From JACQFZ01 sp045810625 (GTDB lineage: Bacteria > Pseudomonadota > Gammaproteobacteria > Acidiferrobacterales > Sulfurifustaceae), in the NCBI GenBank assembly GCA_045810625.1, contig JBJMVQ010000020.1:1-37189 (forward strand): a stretch of DNA of 37,189 bases. The letters run 5' to 3'. Of this stretch, positions 19,026 to 26,057 are shown in pieces. The notes under the pieces are model-generated. The model did no database searches, had not been told where the DNA came from, and was given only the letters and a program-made list of their open reading frames with translations. How positions within the stretch are numbered: the stretch's first letter is position 1; each line of letters opens with the position of its first letter. Both the position numbers and the translations under genes were made by a program.

Positions 19026-19107
19026 GTAGGGCGCACTAGCGAAGCGTATTGCGCATGAACCACGCCTCGGTTGTCCGGCGCATTACGGCTCGCCTAATGC
19101 GCCCTAC
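19026..19107. repeat. REP element pair, family A
   Basis: The left arm GTAGGGCGCACTAGCGAAG and the right arm ending CTAATGCGCCCTAC face each other as two REP-like hairpins about 30 bases apart. Each arm is itself a small palindrome. Related copies are at 19641-19679 and 19784-19869. Such pairs are typical REP/BIME arrangements. Confidence 0.8.
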
Positions 19108-19159
19108 TTGCTAAGAAATTCCTCGGTGTCTCTCTTTGCATCGAGATCATGGAGGTTGC

Positions 19160-19597
19160 ATGAGTGAAACGGTAAGAGAATCAAACGTCCCGACATCCTC
19201 GACCGTGAAGCGCGAAGTCGTTTTGGGGCTATGGGGCGTCCGCTACCAAGTCAAGGACGTCAGCCGGTCCATCGACTTCTACACGCAACAGCTTGGTTTC
19301 AAGCTCGATCAAAAACGCGTTCCGGCTTTCGCCCAGGTTTCGGTGGGTAATCTCAAATTGATTCTTAGTGGACCGGGCGCTTCGGGTTCGCGTCCGATGC
19401 CGGATGGTCACGCACAAGAGCCGGGTGGCTGGAATCGCGTGGTTCTTCAAGTGACCGATCTTCCCACCCGCATTGAGGAGCTGAAGAGGGCCGGACTTCG
19501 TTTTCGTAACGAGATGGAAGTGGGTCCGGGCGGCAAACAGATCCAACTGCTAGATCCTGACGGCAACCCGCTCGAGTTGTTTGAGCCGATGCATTAG
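19160..19597 (+). CDS. VOC family (glyoxalase/bleomycin-resistance-like) protein
   Basis: A protein of about 145 residues with one vicinal-oxygen-chelate domain. VRYQVKDVSRSIDFYTQQLGF begins the first beta-alpha-beta-beta-beta module, and IQLLDPDGNPLELFEP closes the second with the conserved Glu. The expected N-terminal His ligand is not evident (Gln in RYQV), so the metal site may be incomplete. The reaction is unknown; relatives include glyoxalase I, dioxygenases and antibiotic-binding proteins. GGAGG lies 4 bases before ATG 19160, which decides the start over an in-frame codon at 19136. REP elements lie on both sides. Confidence 0.87.
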   Translation: MSETVRESNVPTSSTVKREVVLGLWGVRYQVKDVSRSIDFYTQQLGFKLDQKRVPAFAQVSVGNLKLILSGPGASGSRPMPDGHAQEPGGWNRVVLQVTDLPTRIEELKRAGLRFRNEMEVGPGGKQIQLLDPDGNPLELFEPMH

Positions 19598-19640
19598 GCG
19601 TCGAGGTGTCGAGCGTGTGCGGAAATCGACGTCAGTCCTC

Positions 19641-19679
19641 GTAGCGCGCAATAGCGAAGCGTATTGCGCCGCATGAACC
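19641..19679. repeat. REP element, family A (single)
   Basis: GTAGCGCGCAATAGCGAAGC followed by GTATTGCGCCGCATGAACC. It shares the GCAATAGCGAAGCGTATTGC palindrome with the neighbouring copies and forms a hairpin with stem GCAATA/TATTGC. Confidence 0.75.
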
Positions 19680-19783
19680 TGTCTTGCATCTTTTAGTCGC
19701 AAGGCAGGTTGGTCATACGAACTGTGTCACCCCACCTCGCCGCCGGACGCGCTCGCTGCCTTGAATCGCGTCAAGTAATACTA

Positions 19784-19869
19784 GTAGGGCGGGTTAGCGC
19801 AGCGTAACCCGCCGTTCTTTATCGTGCTGGTCTACCGGCGGCGCAATACGCTTCGCTATCGCGCCCTAC
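19784..19869. repeat. REP element pair, family A
   Basis: GTAGGGCGGGTTAGCGCAG opens the left palindrome and CTTCGCTATCGCGCCCTAC closes the right one, inverted to each other about 17 bases apart. The right arm is the reverse complement of the copy at 19641. Confidence 0.8.
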
Positions 19870-20019
19870 AATCCTGCCTCTCCCCAAGAGACGCGGTCGC
19901 CGTGTTCCGTTCTTGAATTAAATCGAGTAGTGCTAAGATCGCTCGTCGGAAGCCGTAACAACAGATCGATCGGCTCCCGTCTGGCGACGACACACAGCAT
20001 TCAACTCCACGAGCGCACC

Positions 20020-21003
20020 ATGAAAACGAGAATCACCGAATTGTTCGGTATCGAGCATCCGATCATCCAAGGCGGTATGCATTACGTCGGGTTCGCCGAG
20101 ATGGCAGCCGCAGTATCCGCAGCCGGAGGATTGGGCATCATCACGGGCCTCACGCAACGCACGCCGGCCGATCTCGCGAACGAGATCCGCCGCTGCCGGG
20201 AGATGACGGATAAGCCGTTCGGCGTCAATCTCACGTTCCTCCCCGCCGTGACGCCGCCCGACTATCCGGGTTACGTGCGCGCGATCATCGACGGCGGCGT
20301 CAAAATCGTCGAGACCGCCGGCAACAATCCGCAGAAATGGCTGCCCGCCTTGAAGGAAGCGGGCATCAAAGTGATTCACAAGTGCACGTCCGTGCGCCAT
20401 TCGTTGAAGGCCCAATCGATCGGCTGCGACGCGGTCAGCGTTGACGGCTTCGAATGCGGCGGCCATCCGGGCGAGGACGACGTGCCGAACTTCATTCTTC
20501 TGCCGCGCGCCGCGGAGGAGTTGAAAATCCCGTTCGTCGCCTCCGGCGGCATGGCGGACGGACGATCGCTCGTCGCCGCGCTCGCGCTCGGCGCCGATGG
20601 CATGAACATGGGCACACGCTTCATCGCCACCAAGGAAGCCCCCGTCCACGAACGCGTGAAGCAGGCACTCGTCGCCGCGAGCGAACTCGATACCCGGCTC
20701 ATCATGCGCCCGATACGCAATACCGAACGCGTGCTCAACAACGCCGGCGTCGGGCGCGTACTCGAGAAGGAAAAGGCGCTCGGCGCCAACCTCAAGTTCG
20801 AAGACATCAAAAACGAAGTGGCCGGCGTGTATCCGCGCGTCATGAAAGAAGGGGAGCTGGACGCAGGACCTTGGTCCTGCGGCATGGTAGCGGGCCTCAT
20901 TCACGATATTCCGACGGTGAAAGAGCTGATCGATCGCATCATGCGGGAAGCCGAAGAGATTATTTCGAAGCGGCTTGGGGGGTTGGTGCGGCCTGACTCG
21001 TAA
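20020..21003 (+). CDS. NAD(P)H-dependent flavin oxidoreductase / nitronate monooxygenase
   Basis: About 327 residues of the FMN-dependent TIM-barrel family that includes 2-nitropropane dioxygenase and enoyl-ACP reductase FabK. PIIQGGMHYVG and SAAGGLGIITG form the N-terminal FMN region; CDAVSVDGFECGGHPG contains the family's conserved His, and ASGGMADGRSLVAALALGAD followed by GMNMGTRF is the phosphate-binding part. It probably oxidises nitronates or a related substrate with oxygen; exact chemistry is uncertain because the family is often misassigned. I begin at ATG 20020, as residues before it are not family-like; the ribosome site is weak. It stands alone between REP-rich spacers. Confidence 0.88.
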   Translation: MKTRITELFGIEHPIIQGGMHYVGFAEMAAAVSAAGGLGIITGLTQRTPADLANEIRRCREMTDKPFGVNLTFLPAVTPPDYPGYVRAIIDGGVKIVETAGNNPQKWLPALKEAGIKVIHKCTSVRHSLKAQSIGCDAVSVDGFECGGHPGEDDVPNFILLPRAAEELKIPFVASGGMADGRSLVAALALGADGMNMGTRFIATKEAPVHERVKQALVAASELDTRLIMRPIRNTERVLNNAGVGRVLEKEKALGANLKFEDIKNEVAGVYPRVMKEGELDAGPWSCGMVAGLIHDIPTVKELIDRIMREAEEIISKRLGGLVRPDS

Positions 21004-21186
21004 TGTTTTGAGCCCGCTATACGACGCACCTGCCGAAACGGCCAGCCGCGTTATTGGCCCGCCATTAATTTCGCCGGCTGAGCAAGCGGAGCCCGAAACC
21101 GCGATGGCACGGAATGTCAGATAGTGTTGTGCTCTACGGAGTAAACGGCGGTGATTCTGTAGTCAACGTAGGGTGCGATAGCAAAC

Positions 21187-21208
21187 GTAGCGTGCGCCAT
21201 GCGCACGA
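21187..21208 (+). repeat. REP family B, left boundary of RAYT cassette
   Basis: A 22-base element beginning GTAGCGTGCGCC and ending ATGCGCACGA, with a GTGCGC/GCGCAC stem. Its exact reverse complement lies at 21783-21804, so the two copies bracket the transposase gene. A partial relative (GTAGGGTGCGATAG) lies just left of it. Confidence 0.85.
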
Positions 21209-21209
21209 C

Positions 21210-21764
21210 TCAATCCTCCGCAAACTCGCCTGCCCGCACCGGAGCCAGCACGCCGGATCCGCCCGCCCAATCGAGCGGGTAGTGGCTACGGGCAACGAAA
21301 CGATGAAAGCTCGAGTACGGCCAGTCGCGTACTTGCTTCGCATAGCCGTGCTTTACCGGGTTCCAGTGGATGTAATCGACATGCTTTTCCATGTCGGCGT
21401 CATCACGAATCTGATGTTCCCAAAACCGGCGTTGCCACAATCCCAGCTCGCCTCGCGCCTGTCGAGATTTTGAAGTGGGCGCTTCAATGAGATCGCGAAC
21501 CTTCTGACTAACGTAACGCTTGATCATGCTCCAGCGCGTCGCATAGTCGGTGTCGTTGTCGGGCAGGGTCCAAATGCAGTGCAGATGATCTGGCAGCAAT
21601 ACAAAGGCTTCGATGACAAACGGACGCTCCAACATCACGGAGCGAACGCTTTTTTTCAACGCCGAATAGAAAAGCGGCTGCGTTAACACCGGCTGGCGTA
21701 GGTAGGTGTTAACCGTAAAGAAGTAAGTGGCCCCAGGAACGGTCGATCGCCGAAATGTCGCCAT
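21210..21764 (-). CDS. REP-associated tyrosine transposase (RAYT)
   Basis: A 184-residue Y1 transposase of the IS200/IS605-related RAYT group. FVLLPDHLHCIWTLP holds the HUH-type metal-binding His pair; the catalytic Tyr is likely in the later helix near KHVDYIHWNPVKHGY. WQRRFWEHQI and DWPYSSFHRF are typical RAYT blocks. Such enzymes nick and process single-stranded REP hairpins and are thought to spread REP/BIME elements; most act as host-domesticated single-copy genes. The gene is flanked by a perfect inverted pair of 22-base REPs and further copies to its right, fitting this role. No second transposase gene is present. Complete and apparently intact. Confidence 0.93.
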   Translation of the reverse strand: MATFRRSTVPGATYFFTVNTYLRQPVLTQPLFYSALKKSVRSVMLERPFVIEAFVLLPDHLHCIWTLPDNDTDYATRWSMIKRYVSQKVRDLIEAPTSKSRQARGELGLWQRRFWEHQIRDDADMEKHVDYIHWNPVKHGYAKQVRDWPYSSFHRFVARSHYPLDWAGGSGVLAPVRAGEFAED

Positions 21765-21782
21765 TGAGCGATTGTAAGAGGG

Positions 21783-21804
21783 TCGTGCGCATGGCGCACG
21801 CTAC
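21783..21804 (-). repeat. REP family B, right boundary of RAYT cassette
   Basis: Exact 22-base reverse complement of 21187-21208. With that copy it encloses the transposase gene, 18 bases beyond its start codon. Confidence 0.85.
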
Positions 21805-21837
21805 ACTTGTTGGTCCCGGGCTTCCTGACGCAGTTAC

Positions 21838-21994
21838 CGGCACGCTCGGCGCCTTCGTGCCCGAGGCAAGCAAGCAGTTATGTAGCGTGCGCCATGCGCA
21901 CGTATCAATCTGGCCTCAATTTACCGGCACGCTCGGCGCCTCCGCGCCCGATGCAAGCAAGCAGAAACAGCGTAGCGTGCGCTTTTGCGTACGA
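21838..21994 (+). repeat. Two tandem 85-bp units carrying REP family B
   Basis: CCGGCACGCTCGGCGCC begins at 21838 and again at 21923, 85 bases apart. Each unit continues with GCAAGCAAGCAG and ends in a family B REP: a nearly perfect one at 21882-21902 and a diverged one at 21972-21994 whose loop has become TTTT. This is a duplicated spacer+REP unit with the second copy decaying. It occupies most of the 300 bases upstream of aceK. Confidence 0.8.
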
Positions 21995-22071
21995 ACCAAC
22001 TACCCGACGCGGGCAGTTTTGTTGTGTAGACTAGCCGCCTATGCGATGCGGCAACCACGAGCAACGAGGCC

Positions 22072-23919
22072 ATGAAGGCGGAAGGCAAGATCGTTCCCGA
22101 GCGGCGCAAGAGTACCGACGTCGATCCGCTGGTCATCGCGCGCATCATTCTCGAAGGATTCAACACCCACTACCGCATGTTCCGTGAGGTGTCGCAGGAG
22201 GCCAAGTCGCATTTCGAGGACGGCGACTGGCCGTGGCTGCAGCGCGCGGTGCGCGAACGCATCGCCTACTACGACCGCTATGTCTTGCTCGCGATCGGAA
22301 AGCTGCACAGCGAGTTCGATATCCGCCAGATCGAAGACACGGACTGGCAGCAGATCAAGCAGCATTACACGGCACTCCTGACCGACCACAAGCAACCGGA
22401 ATGCGCCGAGACGTTTTTCAATTCGGTCTGCTGCAAAATCCTGCACCGGGATTACTTTCGCAACGACTACATTTACGTGCGGCCGGGTGTGGCGACCGAT
22501 TACATGGATTCCGATACGCCGTCGTTTCGCACCTACTATCCGTTGCGGGACGGGCTGCGCACCTGCCTGCACCGGCTCCTCGACGATTTTGAATTCACCC
22601 GCCCGTTCGTCGATCGAGAGCGCGACGTGCGCCGCTTGATCCTGGCCATGCGTGCCTACTTGCCGCGGCCGTTGCGCGTCGAGGCCGACTGTCAGATCCA
22701 GGTGTTGGGATCGCTGTTCTTCCGCAACAAGGGCGCTTACGTCATCGGCAAGTTCGTCAATGGCAACCGTCCGTTTCCGTTCGCCGTGCCGATCCTGCGC
22801 AACTCGAAGGGCGAGCTATATGTCGACACGCTGCTGTTCAATCCCGATCAGCTGGCGGTGCTCTTCAGCTTTTCGCGCGCCTATTTCCTGGTGGACATGG
22901 AGGCCCCGGCGGCCTATATCACCTTTCTGCATTCGCTGTTGCCGAACAAGCCGCTGGCCGAGCTCTACAGCCTGGTCGGGCTACAAAAGCAGGGCAAGAC
23001 GCTCTTCTATCGCGACCTGTTGCATCACCTGCGCCATTCGAGCGACAAGTTCGTGATCGCACCCGGCACCAAAGGCCTGGTGATGGTCGTGTTCACGCTG
23101 CCTTCCTATCCCTACGTGTTCAAGGTTATCCGCGACGCCGCGGCGCCTCCGAAGAAGATCACTCGCTCCGCCGTGAAGGAGAAGTATCTGCTGGTCAAGC
23201 AGCACGATCGCGTCGGGCGCATGGTCGACGTGTGGGAGTACTCCCAGGTGGCGCTACCGAAAGCGCGCTTCACGGAGGAGGTGCTGGAGGAGCTGCGCAC
23301 GCTCGCGCCGTCGGTGCTCGAGGACGAGGGCGATACGGTGGTGATCTGCCACGTGTATATCGAACGCCGCGTAATGCCGCTCGATCTCTTCCTGCAACAC
23401 AGGAGCGGCGAGGCATTCGAGCACGCCGTGATCGAGTACGGCAACGCCATCAAGGACATGGCCTCGGCCGACATCTTCCCCGGCGACATGCTGTTCAAGA
23501 ATTTCGGCGTCACCCGCCTCGGGCGCGTCGTGTTCTACGACTACGACGAAGTGTGCTACCTCACCGAGTGCAACTTCCGCAACATCCCTGAGGCGAGCAC
23601 GCCCGAGGAAGAACTGGCGGATGAACCGTGGTACTCCGTCGATCCGCACGACGTGTTCCCCGAGGAGTGGGCCACCTTCTTACTCGGCGATCCGTGCGTG
23701 CGCGAGATTTTCATGAAGCACCACGCCGATCTGCTCGACCCGGCGGTGTGGGACGCCAAGCAAGACCGCCTGCGCGCCGGCAGCATCGAAGACGTGTTCC
23801 CGTATCCGCTGTCGATCCGGTTTCGCAATCTCTTCGCTATCGAAGACGGCCCGCTGCCCGATCTGCGCGCGATGTCGAAGTACTATAAGGAGCGGCGGAG
23901 TACTAAGGTGAAAGAGTAG
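22072..23919 (+). CDS. aceK: Isocitrate dehydrogenase kinase/phosphatase
   Basis: A 615-residue bifunctional enzyme that phosphorylates isocitrate dehydrogenase to push carbon into the glyoxylate shunt and removes the phosphate when the shunt is not needed. The ATP-binding motif APGTKGLVM lies at about 329-337 and the conserved Lys in VFKVIRD near 350. The catalytic region with DMLFKNFGVTRLGRVVFYDYDE is complete. The family's long N-terminal regulatory domain is present, and the length is normal for betaproteobacteria. ACGAGG precedes ATG 22072. Genes aceA and aceB are not adjacent. A 120-bp diverged copy of its central part lies at 24739. Confidence 0.97.
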   Translation: MKAEGKIVPERRKSTDVDPLVIARIILEGFNTHYRMFREVSQEAKSHFEDGDWPWLQRAVRERIAYYDRYVLLAIGKLHSEFDIRQIEDTDWQQIKQHYTALLTDHKQPECAETFFNSVCCKILHRDYFRNDYIYVRPGVATDYMDSDTPSFRTYYPLRDGLRTCLHRLLDDFEFTRPFVDRERDVRRLILAMRAYLPRPLRVEADCQIQVLGSLFFRNKGAYVIGKFVNGNRPFPFAVPILRNSKGELYVDTLLFNPDQLAVLFSFSRAYFLVDMEAPAAYITFLHSLLPNKPLAELYSLVGLQKQGKTLFYRDLLHHLRHSSDKFVIAPGTKGLVMVVFTLPSYPYVFKVIRDAAAPPKKITRSAVKEKYLLVKQHDRVGRMVDVWEYSQVALPKARFTEEVLEELRTLAPSVLEDEGDTVVICHVYIERRVMPLDLFLQHRSGEAFEHAVIEYGNAIKDMASADIFPGDMLFKNFGVTRLGRVVFYDYDEVCYLTECNFRNIPEASTPEEELADEPWYSVDPHDVFPEEWATFLLGDPCVREIFMKHHADLLDPAVWDAKQDRLRAGSIEDVFPYPLSIRFRNLFAIEDGPLPDLRAMSKYYKERRSTKVKE

Positions 23920-24018
23920 AAGCGGTTTCGCTCGCCGATGTGTCCGGTTCTGAGGTTTCCTTGTCCCGAGTTGCTACGGCGTCCAATGAGAGGAAGCGAC
24001 TAAATCTACTCTTGTTGT

Positions 24019-24343
24019 TTAGTTCCGTGCCAACATAGCACGGATACATTCTTCCAGCGGTTGCAGATGTTTATCGATCACTGCAGCTACTGTCAGCGAT
24101 CGATATTCCCTAGAGCACAAGGATATTGCGAAAGCCGCTGATCTCGCGCCAGGGAATCGTCGGCCATGCCGCCTTCTTATCGTCAGGCAAAAGTTGCGTA
24201 GCCTCGGACAACGTTTGCAGATTACGCAAAGCGGCATCGTAAAGCACTTCATCTTTCGTCAAGTCGCCGCGCTCCTGAATCCGCCTGATCTTGGCGATAG
24301 CGTCCAGCACGTGCATCGCGTAGGGCTGCCACGGTTTACTCAC
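24019..24343 (-). pseudogene. hepT: Disrupted HepT (DUF86/HEPN) toxin
   Basis: The first 77 codons from GTG 24343 read as a HEPN/HepT toxin: YAMHVLDAIAKIRRIQER, DEVLYDAALRNLQTLSEA and SGFRNILV. The family's RNase motif R-x4-H-x-Y should follow at once. Instead Leu and a TAG stop appear at 24110-24115. In the next frame the family sequence resumes with EYRSLTVAAVIDKHLQPLEE, ending at 24019. Between Val and Glu there are 7 bases where one His codon is expected, a net gain of four. The break therefore removes the catalytic His and the reading frame. The start overlaps the mntA stop by four bases (GTGA), the usual arrangement. Confidence 0.85.
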
Positions 24344-24630
24344 AAGTCCACGGCCTCCTTAAGCGCATGATCCCGAATGTGGCGGCTCAACTCGTGCTCG
24401 GGAATTACCTCCACGCGGCGCTTTAACAACTCCGCCAACCGTTCGGTCAGGGGCAAACGCTGAGCAAAGAGGTCGTAGCCACGTGGAAATTCAACCAGAA
24501 AATCCACGTCGCTATCCGGTCGTTCCTCGCGCCTTGCAACAGAACCGAACACGCGCATGCGCCGGGCACCATACTGCTGGCCCAACGCCGTAATGGCGTT
24601 TCTCTGCGCACGTAATTCATCCAGCAACAT
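24340..24630 (-). CDS. mntA: MntA-type nucleotidyltransferase antitoxin
   Basis: A 96-residue minimal nucleotidyltransferase. The motif GSx10DxD is perfect: Gly29-Ser30, then Asp41 and Asp43 (SDVDFLVEF), so it is probably active. MntA proteins neutralise the HepT RNase by adding AMP to the Tyr of its RX4HXY motif. Here the partner gene directly downstream is broken at that motif, leaving an antitoxin without a functional local target. The ATG at 24630 has GAGAG upstream. It may now be a relic, or may protect against HepT toxins arriving from outside; that is speculation. Confidence 0.88.
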   Translation of the reverse strand: MLLDELRAQRNAITALGQQYGARRMRVFGSVARREERPDSDVDFLVEFPRGYDLFAQRLPLTERLAELLKRRVEVIPEHELSRHIRDHALKEAVDL

Positions 24631-24738
24631 GACTGTCTCTCGTCAAACCCGCTTGAACCGAGATTAGCCTATCCGTTCGGCCGGTGCTTTGGTAGCACAC
24701 CAATAGGGGAAAAATAAATCAGATCCTATCCATTCGAA

Positions 24739-24858
24739 ATACTCCTAAAACACGGCAGCGGCGAAGCATTCGAGAACGCGGTGATCGAGTACGGTAACGC
24801 CATCAAGGACATCGCCTCGGCCAACATCTTCCCCGGCGACATGCTTTTCAAGAATTAG
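24739..24858 (+). pseudogene. Diverged fragment of aceK
   Basis: About 120 bases align with aceK 23388-23507. In the best part I count ten differences over about 107 bases. Translated it gives HGSGEAFENAVIEYGNAIKD and then IASANIFPGDMLFKN, ending at TAG 24856-24858, versus the intact HRSGEAFEHAVIEYGNAIKD. Differences fall at both synonymous and replacement positions. No start codon or further aceK sequence is visible. It is a remnant of a second aceK or of a segmental duplication, lying beyond the HepT/MntA module. The rest of 24631-25000 holds nothing recognisable. Confidence 0.85.
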
Positions 24859-25000
24859 AGTAGGAGGGGATTCGGCTCGAATCATTGGGAAAGGAGCGTA
24901 GCTGATACCTCGTTCGATAAGCCCATATATACAGGCCTCTCCGGGTAGAGCGGCGAGCAGCATGTCGCGAGGATGCGAGTACCTTTAAGGAGCCGCCGCT

Positions 25001-25942
25001 ATGTCCACCGGCGTCACTGTTCTGCTCGTTATCCTCCTTGTCGTTATCGCCGCCGCCGTTTACGCGCTCTATCGCACGCGCCAGGCGGAAAAGGTCAATC
25101 CGCCGAAGGGAAATTTCATCGACGTCGACGGCGTTCGGCTGCACTACATCGAGCGTGGCGAAGGCAAGCCGTTGGTGCTCCTGCACGGCAACGGCAGCAT
25201 GATTCAGGACTTCGACAGCAGCGGCGTCGTCGATCTCACCGCCAAACGTTATCGGGTCATCGTCTTCGACCGACCCGGCTATGGGCACAGCACGCGGCCG
25301 CGCGGCAGGCGGTGGGGACCGACCGAGCAAGCGGAACTGCTGTACCAAGCGTTGCAGCGTCTCGGCGTCGACCGGGCAATTGTCGTCGGCCATTCGTGGG
25401 GAACCTTGGTCGCCGTGGCACTGGCGCTGAATCATCCGGACCGGGTGCGCAGCCTCGTGCTGCTCTCGGGTTACTATTTCCCGACGTTTCGTCCCGACGT
25501 GGCGCTGTTCGCGCCGCCGGCAATACCCGTCATCGGCGACGTCATGCGCTACACGATTTCTCCGTTACTTGGTCGGCTGATGTGGCCGGGTTTGCTCCGA
25601 ATAATCTTCGGTCCACCGAAGGTCCCGGCGCGTTTTTCGCAGTTCCCGGTATGGATGGCGCTGCGCCCGAAGCAGCTTCGGGCGAGCGCGGCCGAAAGCG
25701 GACTCATGATTCCTGCCGTCAGCGTGCTTCGCCGGCGCTACGGGGAGCTGACGATGCCGGTAGTGATCATGGCCGGCACCAACGATCGGTTCGTCCGTGC
25801 CAAACGGCATTCGGTGCGCCTGCACGATCAGATTCCGCGCAGTGATTTGCGCCTAACGCCCGGCGCCGGCCACATGATTCACCATGTCGCACCGAACGAT
25901 GTGACGGCGGCTATTGAACATGCCGCAAGGGCCGCCGCGTGA
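25001..25942 (+). CDS. Membrane-anchored alpha/beta hydrolase
   Basis: A 313-residue hydrolase. Residues 4-24 form one transmembrane helix, so the enzyme is probably tethered to the inner membrane with its catalytic domain outside. The oxyanion region LVLLHGNGSM is at about 58-67, the nucleophile Ser132 in VVGHSWGTL, the acid Asp262 in AGTNDRF and the base His291 in GAGHMIHH, a complete triad. Substrate unknown; esterase, lipase or epoxide hydrolase-like chemistry is possible. AAGGAG precedes the ATG. The following thioredoxin-like gene is 115 bases downstream on the same strand. Confidence 0.88.
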   Translation: MSTGVTVLLVILLVVIAAAVYALYRTRQAEKVNPPKGNFIDVDGVRLHYIERGEGKPLVLLHGNGSMIQDFDSSGVVDLTAKRYRVIVFDRPGYGHSTRPRGRRWGPTEQAELLYQALQRLGVDRAIVVGHSWGTLVAVALALNHPDRVRSLVLLSGYYFPTFRPDVALFAPPAIPVIGDVMRYTISPLLGRLMWPGLLRIIFGPPKVPARFSQFPVWMALRPKQLRASAAESGLMIPAVSVLRRRYGELTMPVVIMAGTNDRFVRAKRHSVRLHDQIPRSDLRLTPGAGHMIHHVAPNDVTAAIEHAARAAA

Positions 25943-25964
25943 AGTGAAGTGGAAGTTAAGTGAC

Positions 25965-26006
25965 CTGTCCCGTACTGTCCCTGACAGAAAACCGAAACCG
26001 GGACAG
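25965..26006. repeat. Inverted repeat CTGTCCCG/CGGGACAG
   Basis: A perfect 8-bp inverted repeat (25965-25972 and 25999-26006) lies between the hydrolase and the thioredoxin-like gene. A related GGGACAGGTGACGTG string occurs at 29744-29758. It is probably a copy of a dispersed intergenic element and could act as a terminator for the hydrolase. Confidence 0.5.
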
Positions 26007-26057
26007 ATTTACCAAAAATTGATCCGCATCGGCAAGCCGCGGTTACCGAGGGATACA

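Noticed and set aside
21838..21994. Possible small CRISPR array
   Set aside because: Only two units, palindromic REP content and a diverged second copy; spacers are not unique and no cas gene is present.
21755..22075. 106-codon plus-strand frame between RAYT and aceK
   Set aside because: It translates the tandem REP units and repeats itself; no ribosome site.
24019..24860. Site-specific insertion of the TA module into aceK with att duplication
   Set aside because: No integrase, and the aceK fragment is diverged by about 9 percent and comes from the gene's centre while the intact gene is complete.
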